A stretch of 60,093 bases of DNA from Clostridia bacterium (lineage in GTDB: Bacteria; Bacillota; Clostridia; Oscillospirales; Acutalibacteraceae). The notes below the pieces were generated by a model. The model made no database searches and was not told the DNA's origin. It saw only the letters and a list, made by a program, of their open reading frames with translations. Within the stretch, counting starts at the first letter, position 1; each line of letters opens with the position of its first letter. The stretch is taken from contig JAGAMK010000025.1 in NCBI GenBank assembly GCA_017624735.1, positions 1 to 60,093 on the forward strand, in the 5' to 3' direction. The position numbers and the translations under genes were made by a program. Below are positions 50,978 to 60,050 of the stretch, piece after piece.

Positions 50978-52291
50978 ATGGCAAGAGATAACGACAAAGA
51001 TAGAAATGTAAGATGCTCTTTTTGTGGTAAAACACAGGAACAGGTAGATAAGCTTATTGCAGGTCCCGGTGTTTATATCTGTGATGAGTGTATTGAACTC
51101 TGTATGGGTATAATTGACGAGAATGCAGAGCATACACACAAGAATCAAGGTAAAAAGGTTAAACTTGAAGAAAAAGTCTTACCAAAACCACAAGAAATCA
51201 AAGCTAAACTTGACGAATATGTTGTTGGTCAGGATGCGGCAAAAAAAGCATTGAGCGTTGCTGTTTATAATCATTACAAAAGAATATATCACGGTTCAGA
51301 TGATGGCGTGGAAATTCAGAAGAGTAATGTTGTACTTTTAGGACCTACAGGTGTTGGTAAAACGGTTCTTGCACAAACACTTGCTAAAATTATTGATGTT
51401 CCATTTGCTATTGCTGATGCAACAACACTTACAGAAGCAGGTTATGTTGGTGAAGACGTTGAGAACATTCTTCTCCGTCTCATTCAGGCTGCAGATTTTG
51501 ACATTGAAAAAGCCGAATGTGGCATAATCTATGTTGATGAGATTGATAAGATTGCTCGTAAGAGTGAAAATCCATCAATTACTCGAGATGTAAGTGGTGA
51601 AGGCGTACAACAAGCACTTCTTAAAATTCTTGAGGGAACGGTTTCTAATGTTCCACCACAAGGCGGAAGGAAACACCCACAGCAGGAATTTATTCAGATT
51701 GATACATCTAATATTCTGTTTATCTGTGGTGGTGCATTTGACGGAATTGAAAAAATTGTTGAAAAACGTGCAGGCAATTCAGGTCTTGGCTTTGGTGCAG
51801 AAATAAAGAATAAAGCACAATTTCAAGAGGAAGATGTTTATGCAAAGGTTATTGCACAGGACCTTGTTAAGTTTGGTTTAATTCCTGAACTTGTTGGTCG
51901 TGTTCCTGTTATAACTGCATTAAAACAACTTTCAAAGGAAGATTTAATCAGAATTCTTTCTGAACCTAAAAATGCATTGTTGAAGCAATTTAAGGCATTG
52001 TTTGATATGGATGATGTTGAACTTGAGTTCACTGATGATGCGTTGAATGCCATTGCTGAACTCACAATTGAAAAGAAAACAGGTGCTCGTGGTCTTCGTG
52101 GCATAATGGAAAATGTTCTTATGAACATTATGTATGAAACACCATCTGACTATACAATTTCTAAAGTTATCATTACAAAAGAATGTGTAATGGATAATGC
52201 CTCACCTGAAATTATTCGTGACGATAGCAGAAAACCAAATGTTTTATTGTCAAAAAAACTCAATAAGACAAATTCTAAAAAGGCAATATAA
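50978..52291 (+). CDS. clpX: ATP-dependent Clp protease ATP-binding subunit ClpX
   Basis: The 437-residue AAA+ unfoldase feeds substrates to ClpP. The N-terminal zinc domain has CSFCGK and CDECIELC; Walker A is GPTGVGKT near residue 126, Walker [12 protein letters not shown], the pore loop YVGEDV, and the ClpP-contacting IGF-type loop is LGFGAE near residue 268. AAGGAG precedes the ATG, 16 bases after clpP. Confidence 0.98.
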   Translation: MARDNDKDRNVRCSFCGKTQEQVDKLIAGPGVYICDECIELCMGIIDENAEHTHKNQGKKVKLEEKVLPKPQEIKAKLDEYVVGQDAAKKALSVAVYNHYKRIYHGSDDGVEIQKSNVVLLGPTGVGKTVLAQTLAKIIDVPFAIADATTLTEAGYVGEDVENILLRLIQAADFDIEKAECGIIYVDEIDKIARKSENPSITRDVSGEGVQQALLKILEGTVSNVPPQGGRKHPQQEFIQIDTSNILFICGGAFDGIEKIVEKRAGNSGLGFGAEIKNKAQFQEEDVYAKVIAQDLVKFGLIPELVGRVPVITALKQLSKEDLIRILSEPKNALLKQFKALFDMDDVELEFTDDALNAIAELTIEKKTGARGLRGIMENVLMNIMYETPSDYTISKVIITKECVMDNASPEIIRDDSRKPNVLLSKKLNKTNSKKAI

Positions 52292-52296
52292 AAAAT

Positions 52297-52325
52297 CAAG
52301 CCACGGGAAACCGTGGCTTGTAATT
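52297..52325 (+). terminator. Hairpin after clpX, weak terminator
   Basis: CAAGCCACGG and CCGTGGCTTG pair around a GAAA tetraloop. The tail TAATTTAGG is poor in T, so read-through into the next gene is likely. Confidence 0.65.
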
Positions 52326-52340
52326 TAGGGGAAATACATA

Positions 52341-53231
52341 ATGAAAACTAAATTTAAATCCACAATACTTCTGTTTCTCACTGCAATAATATGGGGTTTT
52401 GCCTTTGTTGCACAAAGAGTAGGTGCAGAATTTGTTGGAGCATTCACATTTAACGGAATAAGATTTATGCTAGGATTTCTTTCCCTAATTCCTGTTATTC
52501 TTATTTTCGAAAAGGACAAGTTTAATCTTGAGAGTCTCAAAAATACATTGTTACCGGGTTTATTAGCTGGTACGGTGTTGTTTATTGCATCAACGTTGCA
52601 ACAGTATGGTGTTGAAATAACGCAAAGTGCCGGAAAAGCAGGCTTTTTAACAGGTCTTTACACAGTTCTCGTCCCATTGATAAGATTTGTAATGGGAAAA
52701 AAGACCAGTGCGTTTACATTCATCGGTGCAATTTTTGCACTTGTGGGGCTTTTCTTCCTTTGCATGACAGGGAATGATGTTTCCTTTGGATTTGGTGACA
52801 TTGTACTCATAATTGGCGCGTTTTTCTGGGCAGGTCATATTCTCGTTGTGGACAAGTATGTCAATAATATCAGCCCACTCAAATTCAGCTTAGTTCAATT
52901 TTTTGTTTGTGGAGTATTAAGCCTTGTATTCGCATTAATTCTTGAGGATATCAACCTTGTTGCTGTCAAGAGTGCAGGAATTCCAATTCTTTATGGCGGT
53001 ATAATGTCGGTTGGTGTTGCTTATACTTGTCAAATTCTTGGTCAAAGGGATGCTGACCCAACTTTTGCATCAATTGTATTTTCAACTGAGTCCGTATTCA
53101 GTGCCATAGGTGGTGCAATAATACTTAATGAAATTATGAGTGGTAGAGGATACATAGGGTGCATTCTTATCTTCATAGGAATTGTTTTATCTCAATTAAA
53201 TACTAATTTATTCAAGAAAAAAGCAAAATAA
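52341..53231 (+). CDS. DMT superfamily (EamA) transporter
   Basis: The 296-residue protein has ten hydrophobic segments in two EamA repeats. Typical features are the first helix LLFLTAIIWGFAFVAQRVGAEFVGAF, TFNGIRFMLG, and near the end IVFSTESVFSAIGGAIILNEIM. Family members export amino acids, sugars or other small molecules, and the substrate cannot be told. AGGGGA precedes the ATG. No separate promoter is evident, so it may be read from clpX. Confidence 0.9.
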   Translation: MKTKFKSTILLFLTAIIWGFAFVAQRVGAEFVGAFTFNGIRFMLGFLSLIPVILIFEKDKFNLESLKNTLLPGLLAGTVLFIASTLQQYGVEITQSAGKAGFLTGLYTVLVPLIRFVMGKKTSAFTFIGAIFALVGLFFLCMTGNDVSFGFGDIVLIIGAFFWAGHILVVDKYVNNISPLKFSLVQFFVCGVLSLVFALILEDINLVAVKSAGIPILYGGIMSVGVAYTCQILGQRDADPTFASIVFSTESVFSAIGGAIILNEIMSGRGYIGCILIFIGIVLSQLNTNLFKKKAK

Positions 53232-53268
53232 TAAAAATGACACTTTTATTACAGTTTTTTGCTATATA

Positions 53269-53297
53269 TTGACAAATAATATAGTATTAAGTAAAAT
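53269..53297 (+). promoter_or_regulatory. Promoter for the sugar-phosphate transferase gene
   Basis: TTGACA (53269-53274) and TAAAAT (53292-53297) are 17 bases apart. Confidence 0.7.
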
Positions 53298-53335
53298 TAC
53301 CATATTATAAAATAGTTCCATTTTTGGAGGCAATT

Positions 53336-54703
53336 ATGAACGTATTGCATCGATTTCAAAAAACAATTGTTTTCTTAATGAAATCATTGTTATATTTTTT
53401 ATTGACTTTAACATTCTTCCTTATATTCAGTACTGAAAACTCATGGATTTTACACTTATCAAGAACAACAGGTGTTACGCTTGTTACATTCTGTGTTGTT
53501 GAAATTGCTCTTGTTTCAGTATATGGTGGCTATGCGATAGGTCGATTAAAGAGTAAACCTATTATCACATCGCTCTCGTTGGCAACTCTTGCAACCGACT
53601 TGGTTGCTCATTTACAATTATGTATTATGAATGTTAATGAGAATAACAATGACCATTTTGTTTACGAATCACCACATTTGCTCATATTGGTTATGGTGAT
53701 TCAGGTTGCGTTGATTATTCTATTCACATATTTTGGACAATGGGTTTATTTTTCAATAAATCCACCTGAAAAATGTTGTGTTATCACAAGTTCTGTTGAT
53801 TCACTCAATAACATTATGCCAAAAATTTTAAGATATAAAAAGCAATATAATGTTATTGATATGGTTCATTATACTAACGAAAATATTTTTGATATTATCA
53901 ATAGAAATGATACTATCTTTTTATATGATGTTCCATCAAATTACAGAGTTTTGTTTTCGGAATATTGTTACTCTAAAACAAAGAATATATATTTTAACTT
54001 TGAAATGACGGATATTGTTACTCTTGGTGCAAAAGCATCTGTTCTTGATGATAAACCATTGGTATCAGCGGTTGTTCGTGATTTAACTTTTGAACAGCGT
54101 CTTGTTAAGAGAGTAATGGATATTATTATATCACTTGCTGGTCTTATTGTTTTGAGCCCGATTATGCTTGGAACAGCACTTCTTATTAAACTTGACGACG
54201 GTGGTAAGGTATTCTTCCGTCAAAGAAGAGCAACAAAGGGAGGAAAACTCTTTGATGTTTATAAGTTCAGAACAATGAAAGAAATGGGAAGTATTAATCA
54301 GTCTGCAAAAACTGACGATGACCGTATAACAAAAGTTGGTAAGTATTTACGTAAGTTCCGTATTGACGAATTGCCACAACTTATCAATATCCTTAAGGGT
54401 GAAATGAGTGTTGTAGGTCCAAGACCTGAGATGGTTGAGAATGTTGATAAATATACTGAAGAATTGCCTGAATTCTCATATCGTTTGAGAGTAAAGGGTG
54501 GTCTTACAGGATATGCACAAATTGCGGGTAAATATAATACATCCCCAAAGGATAAGCTTGTGCTTGACCTTATTTACATTGAAAAATATAGTTTATGGCT
54601 TGATTTCAAGTTGATTATGCAAACTGTAACAGTATTGTTCAGAGCTGGTGACAGCACACATGGTTTTGAAAAAGAAAAGAACAAATATCAATTTACAGAA
54701 TAA
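53336..54703 (+). CDS. Polyprenyl-phosphate sugar-1-phosphate transferase (WcaJ/WbaP-like)
   Basis: The 455-residue protein has about four N-terminal helices, a soluble middle region and a C-terminal bacterial sugar transferase domain (about 255-455). The catalytic domain shows RVMDIIISLAGLIVLSPIM, GGKVFFRQRRATKGGKLFDVYKFRTM, RKFRIDELPQLINILKGEMSVVGPRPE and GLTGYAQIAGKYNT. Such enzymes load the first sugar phosphate onto undecaprenyl phosphate to begin exopolysaccharide or glycan synthesis. No other glycan genes follow, which is unusual for an initiating transferase. GGAGG precedes the ATG. Confidence 0.93.
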   Translation: MNVLHRFQKTIVFLMKSLLYFLLTLTFFLIFSTENSWILHLSRTTGVTLVTFCVVEIALVSVYGGYAIGRLKSKPIITSLSLATLATDLVAHLQLCIMNVNENNNDHFVYESPHLLILVMVIQVALIILFTYFGQWVYFSINPPEKCCVITSSVDSLNNIMPKILRYKKQYNVIDMVHYTNENIFDIINRNDTIFLYDVPSNYRVLFSEYCYSKTKNIYFNFEMTDIVTLGAKASVLDDKPLVSAVVRDLTFEQRLVKRVMDIIISLAGLIVLSPIMLGTALLIKLDDGGKVFFRQRRATKGGKLFDVYKFRTMKEMGSINQSAKTDDDRITKVGKYLRKFRIDELPQLINILKGEMSVVGPRPEMVENVDKYTEELPEFSYRLRVKGGLTGYAQIAGKYNTSPKDKLVLDLIYIEKYSLWLDFKLIMQTVTVLFRAGDSTHGFEKEKNKYQFTE

Positions 54704-54732
54704 AGGGTGTTTTGAACACCCTTTTTCTTTTT
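54702..54732 (+). terminator. Intrinsic terminator
   Basis: AAAGGGTGTT and AACACCCTTT pair around TTG, followed by T-rich sequence. Confidence 0.9.
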
Positions 54733-54737
54733 TTATA

Positions 54738-54766
54738 TTGTTTAAACATTAAATGTGTGGTATACT
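54738..54766 (+). promoter_or_regulatory. Promoter for the LCP-like gene and following operon
   Basis: TTGTTT (54738-54743) and TATACT (54761-54766) are 17 bases apart. Confidence 0.55.
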
Positions 54767-54802
54767 AATTAGATAAATAATATAGTGTTTTACGGTGACA
54801 TA

Positions 54803-55615
54803 ATGAATAATAAAAATATGTTTACAAAAACAAAAGATAAAAGAATGAAACCGTTTTTTATAGCTTTTGTTACTTTTTTCTTAATATTGCTTTGTTGCTC
54901 ATTTTTTCTTTTCATGAATTCAATAGATTATGATTTTGATAATCTTGTAGAAAAAAATACTACGGAGAACTCTCAAAACAAAATCGAAGATATGAGTAAT
55001 ATATATTCAGTTGATGAACTAGCTGGTAAGTCCAATGTTTTATTTGCTGTAAAAGATGAAACAAATGCTATAGACTTGTGTTTTATTGTACTTGCCGATT
55101 TTGATGAAAAGAGTATGCAGATTAAAATCGTTGATGATGAAAGTGCGACAACAAGGATGTACAATACAGATGGAGAAAAAGGACTGAAAAACTATGTTTC
55201 AAGTCGATATAATATCTCTATTGATAAGTATGCAGTCTTCCAAGAAAAGGATTTCAAGTCATTTTTGTCAAAATTTGATGGAATTATGATAAATGTTCCT
55301 GAAAGAATTGATTATAAGTCTTATGATTTTAATTTACTTTTAGAACAAGGTCAACAGAGCATATCGGGCGATATTGCATATAAGCTTTTGAAAGTATGCA
55401 GTAAAGATAAAATTGAATCAGTCTTGTGTGATATTGTGAATTCAGTTTTAACACCCAAATTTATAGATAAATCAGAATCTTTATTTAAGACATTCGTTAA
55501 TTCATCTGTAACGGACATTTCAATAGTAGATTATACGGATAAGATTGATATGTTAAAAATATATGCAAATGCAGAAGATAAATTCAAACCTACGCCATAC
55601 ACTACTGGAGGATGA
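54803..55615 (+). CDS. LCP-like (LytR-CpsA-Psr) membrane protein lacking catalytic arginines
   Basis: The 270-residue protein has one N-terminal helix (FFIAFVTFFLILLCCSFFLFM) and an outer domain with an LCP-like course: NISIDKYAVFQEKDFKSFLS, DGIMINVPERI and LLLEQGQQSISGDIAYKLLK. In LCP enzymes the corresponding segments carry Arg residues (IPRD and YVRxR) that bind the polyprenyl pyrophosphate; here they read VDDESA and LLKVCS. It is probably not an active ligase. It may be a regulatory or structural relative. The ATG at 54803 follows ACGGTGA. Its end overlaps the spacing region of the next gene. Confidence 0.65.
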   Translation: MNNKNMFTKTKDKRMKPFFIAFVTFFLILLCCSFFLFMNSIDYDFDNLVEKNTTENSQNKIEDMSNIYSVDELAGKSNVLFAVKDETNAIDLCFIVLADFDEKSMQIKIVDDESATTRMYNTDGEKGLKNYVSSRYNISIDKYAVFQEKDFKSFLSKFDGIMINVPERIDYKSYDFNLLLEQGQQSISGDIAYKLLKVCSKDKIESVLCDIVNSVLTPKFIDKSESLFKTFVNSSVTDISIVDYTDKIDMLKIYANAEDKFKPTPYTTGG

Positions 55616-55617
55616 TT

Positions 55618-56787
55618 ATGAAAAAATTTATACTTGTTATAATTGGGTTGGTTGTCAGTGTTGGATTATGCATTGCTTCATTTAATTTCTTTAATATTAT
55701 TAATACAGTTATAGATAAAAGAGAGATTATTCTTGATAGACCATCGCAAGAACAAGTTGAACAGTTTTATTCTAAAAGAGAGAATAAGTGCTTTTACTAT
55801 TACGATAACCTATCACAGGAGGAACAAATAGCTTATCTTTCAATGTATTATGGTTACATTGAGTATGATGATTCAATCGTAATAGAACTCCAAGAGGAAG
55901 ATTTGGGTGATGTCATTACCGCTGTTTTATATGATAATCCGGATGTTTTCTGGGTAGATTACGAATATGACTATACAGTATATGATGATTCAGTATCTTA
56001 TTCTCCAAGATATCGTCTAACTGAAAATGAAGTTAAGAATATGCAAGATAGTGTTAATGATAAAATTGATGAAATCATGACTGAACTTAACCGATTGGAT
56101 ACGGATTACGAAAAGGAATTATATATTCACGATTATATTATCGAAAACACCGTATATGATATTTCGACACTGTACAATTTAGGAGATACAGTGCATAGTG
56201 TTCTTGTTTCAGGAAAATCAATATGTGAAGGCTATTCCAGAACGGTTCAAATATTACTTGATAAATTGGGTATAGAGAATTACCTTGTAGTAGGGGAAAC
56301 CGAGAACAATGGTAAGATGGAATCTCATATGTGGAATATCGTAAATATTGATGGCAATAATTATCATCTTGATGTTACTTGGGATGATTTGAATGATGAA
56401 TTTGATACTGTTTATTTCTATTTTAATGTAACAGATGACTATATTTTACGTGACCACTACAAAATAAACCCACAAAACAATAATTGTAACTCTACAGAGT
56501 CAAATTATTTTGTAAAAGGGAATGCTGTAGTTTATACATATAAAGGATATAACAATCTTATACAACAAAGTGTTGATGCTTTGTTAAAAGATAATAAGGT
56601 AGAATTCCATTTTGTAGATAACACGGATTATCTTAACGCTGTTAAAGATTTAGAAAATGACAATGGCTTTTTTACATATGTTGATATTGTTGTTGATAAA
56701 TCAAAAAGAAAACTGAATAAGAATATAGTTGATTATTCTACGTTGGACAATCATAATTATCTACGCATTGAATTTAAAGAAGGTTGA
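55618..56787 (+). CDS. Membrane-anchored transglutaminase-like protein
   Basis: The 389-residue protein has an N-terminal helix (FILVIIGLVVSVGLCIASF) and an outer transglutaminase-like core. Catalytic residues are Cys in GKSICEGYSRTVQILLDKLGI near residue 198, His in ESHMWNIVNIDGNNYHLDVTWDD near residue 240, and an Asp in the latter. Members of this family act as proteases or crosslinking enzymes on cell-surface proteins. GGAGG then six bases lead to the ATG at 55618, the ribosome site lying in the end of the LCP-like gene. The pair is coupled and both face outward. Confidence 0.85.
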   Translation: MKKFILVIIGLVVSVGLCIASFNFFNIINTVIDKREIILDRPSQEQVEQFYSKRENKCFYYYDNLSQEEQIAYLSMYYGYIEYDDSIVIELQEEDLGDVITAVLYDNPDVFWVDYEYDYTVYDDSVSYSPRYRLTENEVKNMQDSVNDKIDEIMTELNRLDTDYEKELYIHDYIIENTVYDISTLYNLGDTVHSVLVSGKSICEGYSRTVQILLDKLGIENYLVVGETENNGKMESHMWNIVNIDGNNYHLDVTWDDLNDEFDTVYFYFNVTDDYILRDHYKINPQNNNCNSTESNYFVKGNAVVYTYKGYNNLIQQSVDALLKDNKVEFHFVDNTDYLNAVKDLENDNGFFTYVDIVVDKSKRKLNKNIVDYSTLDNHNYLRIEFKEG

Positions 56788-56793
56788 TTACAA

Positions 56794-57357
56794 ATGGATA
56801 AAGAGAGAATTGAAAGAGCATTTAGAGAGATTTTGCTTGCAATCGGTGAAGACCCTGATAGGGAAGGATTAGTTGAAACACCAAAAAGAGTTGCAAATAT
56901 GTATGAAGAGATTTTTTCAGGTCTTACAGAAAATCCTGAAAAGTATCTTAAAATGTTCCGTGAAGGACAGAGCGATGAAATTGTTATAGTAAGAGATATT
57001 CCAATGTATTCAATGTGTGAACATCATTTTTTGCCATTTGTGGGTAAAGCACATATTGCATATATTCCAAATGATGAAGGTCTTGTAATCGGACTTTCTA
57101 AGCTAGCGAGAATTGTTAACAGTTTTGCTCGTCGTCCACAGTTACAGGAAAGACTTACTGCACAGATTGCTGACTTTATTGAAAAGGAAATGAATCCAAA
57201 AGGTGTTGCAGTTGTAATTGAAGCGGAACACCTTTGTATGACAATGCGAGGAATCCGTGCTGCAGGGGCTGAAACACAGACATCTGCAATTCGTGGTACT
57301 ATGAGAAAGGATGCAAGAACAAGAGCCGAGGTTATGACTCTTTTAGGTTTAAAATGA
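56794..57357 (+). CDS. folE: GTP cyclohydrolase I
   Basis: The 187-residue enzyme converts GTP to dihydroneopterin triphosphate, the first step of folate synthesis. Zinc ligands are in MCEHHFLPF (Cys and His near residue 72) and [10 protein letters not shown] (Cys near residue 148); [10 protein letters not shown] and [10 protein letters not shown] are typical. It begins six bases after the transglutaminase-like gene and starts folE-folP-folB-folK, whose members overlap or abut. Confidence 0.97.
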   Translation: MDKERIERAFREILLAIGEDPDREGLVETPKRVANMYEEIFSGLTENPEKYLKMFREGQSDEIVIVRDIPMYSMCEHHFLPFVGKAHIAYIPNDEGLVIGLSKLARIVNSFARRPQLQERLTAQIADFIEKEMNPKGVAVVIEAEHLCMTMRGIRAAGAETQTSAIRGTMRKDARTRAEVMTLLGLK

Positions 57358-58181
57358 TTTTTTCTGGTAATAATTTTAAGTTTGAATTAGGCAAAAAAAC
57401 TTACATAATGGGTATTCTCAATGTAACTAGTGATTCCTTTTATGATGGTGGGAAATATAATACTCCTGAAAAGGCAGTTACACGTGCAAGGGAGATGCTC
57501 TGCGAAGGTGCTGATATTATTGATATCGGTGCTCATTCAACACGCCCAAATCACACTGTGCTTACTGAAGATGAAGAACTTGAAATTATCAAAAATTATT
57601 TGCCGTTAATTTATAACGAAACAAAAGCTGTAATTTCTGTTGATACATTTTATCCTGCAGTCGCAGAATACGCTTTGAAAAATGGTGCATCAATAATCAA
57701 CGATGTCAGCGGAACATTTAATGAAGAAATAGCAAAACTTGTTGTTCAATATAACTGTGGTTGGGTTCTAATGCACACAGGTGGTGGAGATTCAGTAACA
57801 GTGCCTGAATATTCCACAACAGTAACAGATGATGTTGTTGTTTTCTTTGCCGAAATGTTGAAAAAATGCACAGATTATGGTATCAATAAAAATCAACTTT
57901 GTTTTGATATGGGAATTGGTTTCGGAAAAAGTCACGAGCAAAATGTGGAACTTATTAAAAATATTGATAAGCTAAAGCAAAAGGATATTGCGTTTCTTAC
58001 TGCACTTTCTATGAAGAGGGTAGTTAAAAATACAACAAATGCCGAGGGTGATGATTTGTTGTATGGTACAATATCTGCAAATACACTTGCGATTAAAGGT
58101 GGAACAGATATTATTCGTGTTCATAATGTTAAAGAAAATGTACTTGCTGTGAAAATGACAGATGCAGTTGTGAGAGGTTAA
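57354..58181 (+). CDS. folP: Dihydropteroate synthase
   Basis: The 275-residue TIM-barrel enzyme joins p-aminobenzoate to the pterin diphosphate and is the target of sulfonamides. [15 protein letters not shown] near residue 19 and [11 protein letters not shown] near residue 60 form loops 1 and 2; the usual form of the latter is GGESTRPG, so AHSTRPNH is a departure. INDVSG and DMGIGFGKS follow, and the C-terminal IIRVHNVKE is typical. It overlaps folE by four bases (ATGA). Confidence 0.96.
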   Translation: MIFSGNNFKFELGKKTYIMGILNVTSDSFYDGGKYNTPEKAVTRAREMLCEGADIIDIGAHSTRPNHTVLTEDEELEIIKNYLPLIYNETKAVISVDTFYPAVAEYALKNGASIINDVSGTFNEEIAKLVVQYNCGWVLMHTGGGDSVTVPEYSTTVTDDVVVFFAEMLKKCTDYGINKNQLCFDMGIGFGKSHEQNVELIKNIDKLKQKDIAFLTALSMKRVVKNTTNAEGDDLLYGTISANTLAIKGGTDIIRVHNVKENVLAVKMTDAVVRG

Positions 58182-58182
58182 T

Positions 58183-58545
58183 ATGGATAAAATAATTGTA
58201 AAAGATTTAAAACTTTTTTGTTATCACGGAGTTAATCCAGAAGAAAAAGTGGACGGACAGAATTTTGTATTTGATATTGAGGCTTTTCTTGACCTGGAGT
58301 TGCCTTGTAAGACGGATAATGTTGATGATACAGTCAGTTATGCTAAAATCATAAAAACCGTTCGTAGAGTTGCACAGAGTGAAAAGAATGACTTGCTTGA
58401 ACATGTTGCACAAAGAGTTGTTGATGCTCTTTTTGAGGAGTTTGAAAAGGTTGAGAAAATCATTTTGACTCTCAAAAAGCCTGAAGCACCAATAAAAGCA
58501 GATTTCAGTTATGTTGCTGTGCAGATTGAAAGGGTAAGACCATGA
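58183..58545 (+). CDS. folB: Dihydroneopterin aldolase
   Basis: The 120-residue enzyme splits dihydroneopterin to the hydroxymethyl pterin and glycolaldehyde. The start KIIVKDLKLFCYHGVNPEEK has the conserved YHGV active-site region, DDTVSYAKI and LLEHVAQRVVDALFEEF carry the catalytic Tyr and Glu regions, and LKKPEAPIKADFSYVAV ends it with the conserved Lys. It starts one base after folP and overlaps folK by four bases. Confidence 0.96.
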   Translation: MDKIIVKDLKLFCYHGVNPEEKVDGQNFVFDIEAFLDLELPCKTDNVDDTVSYAKIIKTVRRVAQSEKNDLLEHVAQRVVDALFEEFEKVEKIILTLKKPEAPIKADFSYVAVQIERVRP

Positions 58546-59030
58546 ATGCATATTTAGGAATAGGTACAAATATTGGAAATAGAATAGAAAATCTGCAAAA
58601 TGCAATTTGTGCGTTGAATTTATTGCCATTGACTATCGTAACACAGGTTTCCAATGTCTATGAAACAGACCCTGTTGGATATGATGACCAGGATGATTTT
58701 TTAAACATCGTCGTTGAGGTTGAAACAAAACTCAATTCGGATAATTTGCTGGGTGCAGGACTTGGTATTGAAGCAGGACTTGGCAGAATCAGAACAATAA
58801 AAAACGGACCTCGCGTGATTGATATTGATTTGCTTTTTTATGGTGACGAATGTAAAAATACAGAAACATTGATTTTACCACATCCAAGAATGATGGAAAG
58901 AGGATTTGTGTTAGTTCCATTGTCAGATATTGATTTTAAAAGCAAATTCATAGATAAAAATGAAATAAAAAAAGAAACCTTTGAGGGGGTAAGATATTAC
59001 TGCTCAAAGGATGAGTTAAAAATAGATTAG
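58542..59030 (+). CDS. folK: Hydroxymethyl-dihydropterin pyrophosphokinase
   Basis: The 162-residue enzyme adds pyrophosphate to the pterin, making the FolP substrate. It has LGIGTNIGNRIENLQNAI at the start, YETDPVGYDDQDDFLN, the metal-binding NGPRVIDIDLLFYGDE near residue 90 and LPHPRMMERGFVLVPL near residue 112. It ends the folate run; folC, dihydrofolate reductase and the pABA genes are not in the window. Confidence 0.96.
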   Translation: MNAYLGIGTNIGNRIENLQNAICALNLLPLTIVTQVSNVYETDPVGYDDQDDFLNIVVEVETKLNSDNLLGAGLGIEAGLGRIRTIKNGPRVIDIDLLFYGDECKNTETLILPHPRMMERGFVLVPLSDIDFKSKFIDKNEIKKETFEGVRYYCSKDELKID

Positions 59031-59046
59031 TAGATCTAGGTGACTT

Positions 59047-59931
59047 ATGTATTACATAATTATGGACCTTGAGTGGAATAACGCATATATGAAATCTGCT
59101 CAAAAATTTGTAAATGAAATAATTGAAATCGGTGCAGTTAAGCTTGATGAGAATTTGAAACAAGTTGGCACTTTTTCCGAACTTATAAAGCCAATAGTTT
59201 CAAAAAAATTGCGTTCTAAAATTAAAGATTTGACTCACATTACAAATGACGACATCCGTGGGGGCAAACCCTTGTCAAACGTAATGAAAGAATTCAGCGA
59301 TTGGATAGGGGAAGATAGTGTTATTCTTACTTGGGGCGATACTGATATAAGAACGCTTCTTTCTAATTACAAATATTTCTTACATAAGGACACAATTGAT
59401 TGTATAAAGAAATATGTGGATTTGCAGATTTACTGTCAGCAGTTTATCAATATGGAGAATGTCCAACAAGCAGGTCTTTCCTATGCTGCCGAATGTCTCA
59501 GTATTGACCCTGAAAAATATCCACATCACAGAGCACTTGATGATAGCCTTTTAAGTGCAGAATGCTTTGTTAAGACTTTTGATGTAGAAAAACTTGCCGA
59601 ATTTACAAAGACTTGTAATGAAGATTTTTATTTAAGACTTTTATTCAAGCCTTATGTAATTAAAGACAAGAATGACCCATTGATTGATAAAAATCTCTTC
59701 AATTGTTTCTGCGATATTTGTGGTGGAAAAGTTCAGGTTAAAAAGAAATGGAAATTTATGAATCAGTCTTTCCGCGGAGTATTTTATTGCGAAAACTGTA
59801 ACCGTGATTTTAAAGTTAGCCTTCGTGTAAAGAAATTCTACGATTATATTGATATTAAACGTAACTATTCAGAGATAATCAAAACTAAAGAACAAAAAGA
59901 AGAAACACAGGAATACAAAACAACCAAATAA
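59047..59931 (+). CDS. DEDDh-type 3'-5' exonuclease with C-terminal zinc ribbon
   Basis: The 294-residue protein has an exonuclease domain of the DnaQ/ERI-1 fold: DLEWN near residue 7 (Asp and Glu), LTWGDTDIRTLLSNYKYF near residue 98 with the second Asp, and the His and Asp of HHRALDDSLLSAE near residue 160. A C-terminal zinc ribbon follows (CDICGGKV and CENCNRDF, about 220-255). It should degrade RNA or single-stranded nucleic acid from the 3' end. The zinc ribbon is an addition not seen in minimal KapD-like exonucleases. It follows folK by 16 bases. Confidence 0.88.
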   Translation: MYYIIMDLEWNNAYMKSAQKFVNEIIEIGAVKLDENLKQVGTFSELIKPIVSKKLRSKIKDLTHITNDDIRGGKPLSNVMKEFSDWIGEDSVILTWGDTDIRTLLSNYKYFLHKDTIDCIKKYVDLQIYCQQFINMENVQQAGLSYAAECLSIDPEKYPHHRALDDSLLSAECFVKTFDVEKLAEFTKTCNEDFYLRLLFKPYVIKDKNDPLIDKNLFNCFCDICGGKVQVKKKWKFMNQSFRGVFYCENCNRDFKVSLRVKKFYDYIDIKRNYSEIIKTKEQKEETQEYKTTK

Positions 59932-60013
59932 TTGACAAAAGGTTCCCATTAAGGGGTCTCTCAATTAGGGATTTAATAGGTTTTAATCCTATCCTTTCCG
60001 TTAATACTTCACG
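59932..60013. other. AT-rich stretch with short hairpins before the final terminator
   Basis: The sequence holds CCC-ATTAA-GGGG near 59946 and ATAGG-TTTTAA-TCCTAT near 59978-59993, two small hairpins with similar A/T-rich contexts. No reading frame is visible. It may be the 3' trailer of the exonuclease transcript, or an unrecognised structured RNA. Confidence 0.35.
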
Positions 60014-60050
60014 AAAAAACCTCACAAGGCGTCAGCCTAGTGAGGTTTTT
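60014..60050. terminator. Bidirectional intrinsic terminator
   Basis: AAAACCTCAC (60016-60025) pairs with GTGAGGTTTT (60040-60049), with an inner AGGC/GCCT pair, and both flanks are A- or T-rich. Confidence 0.92.
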
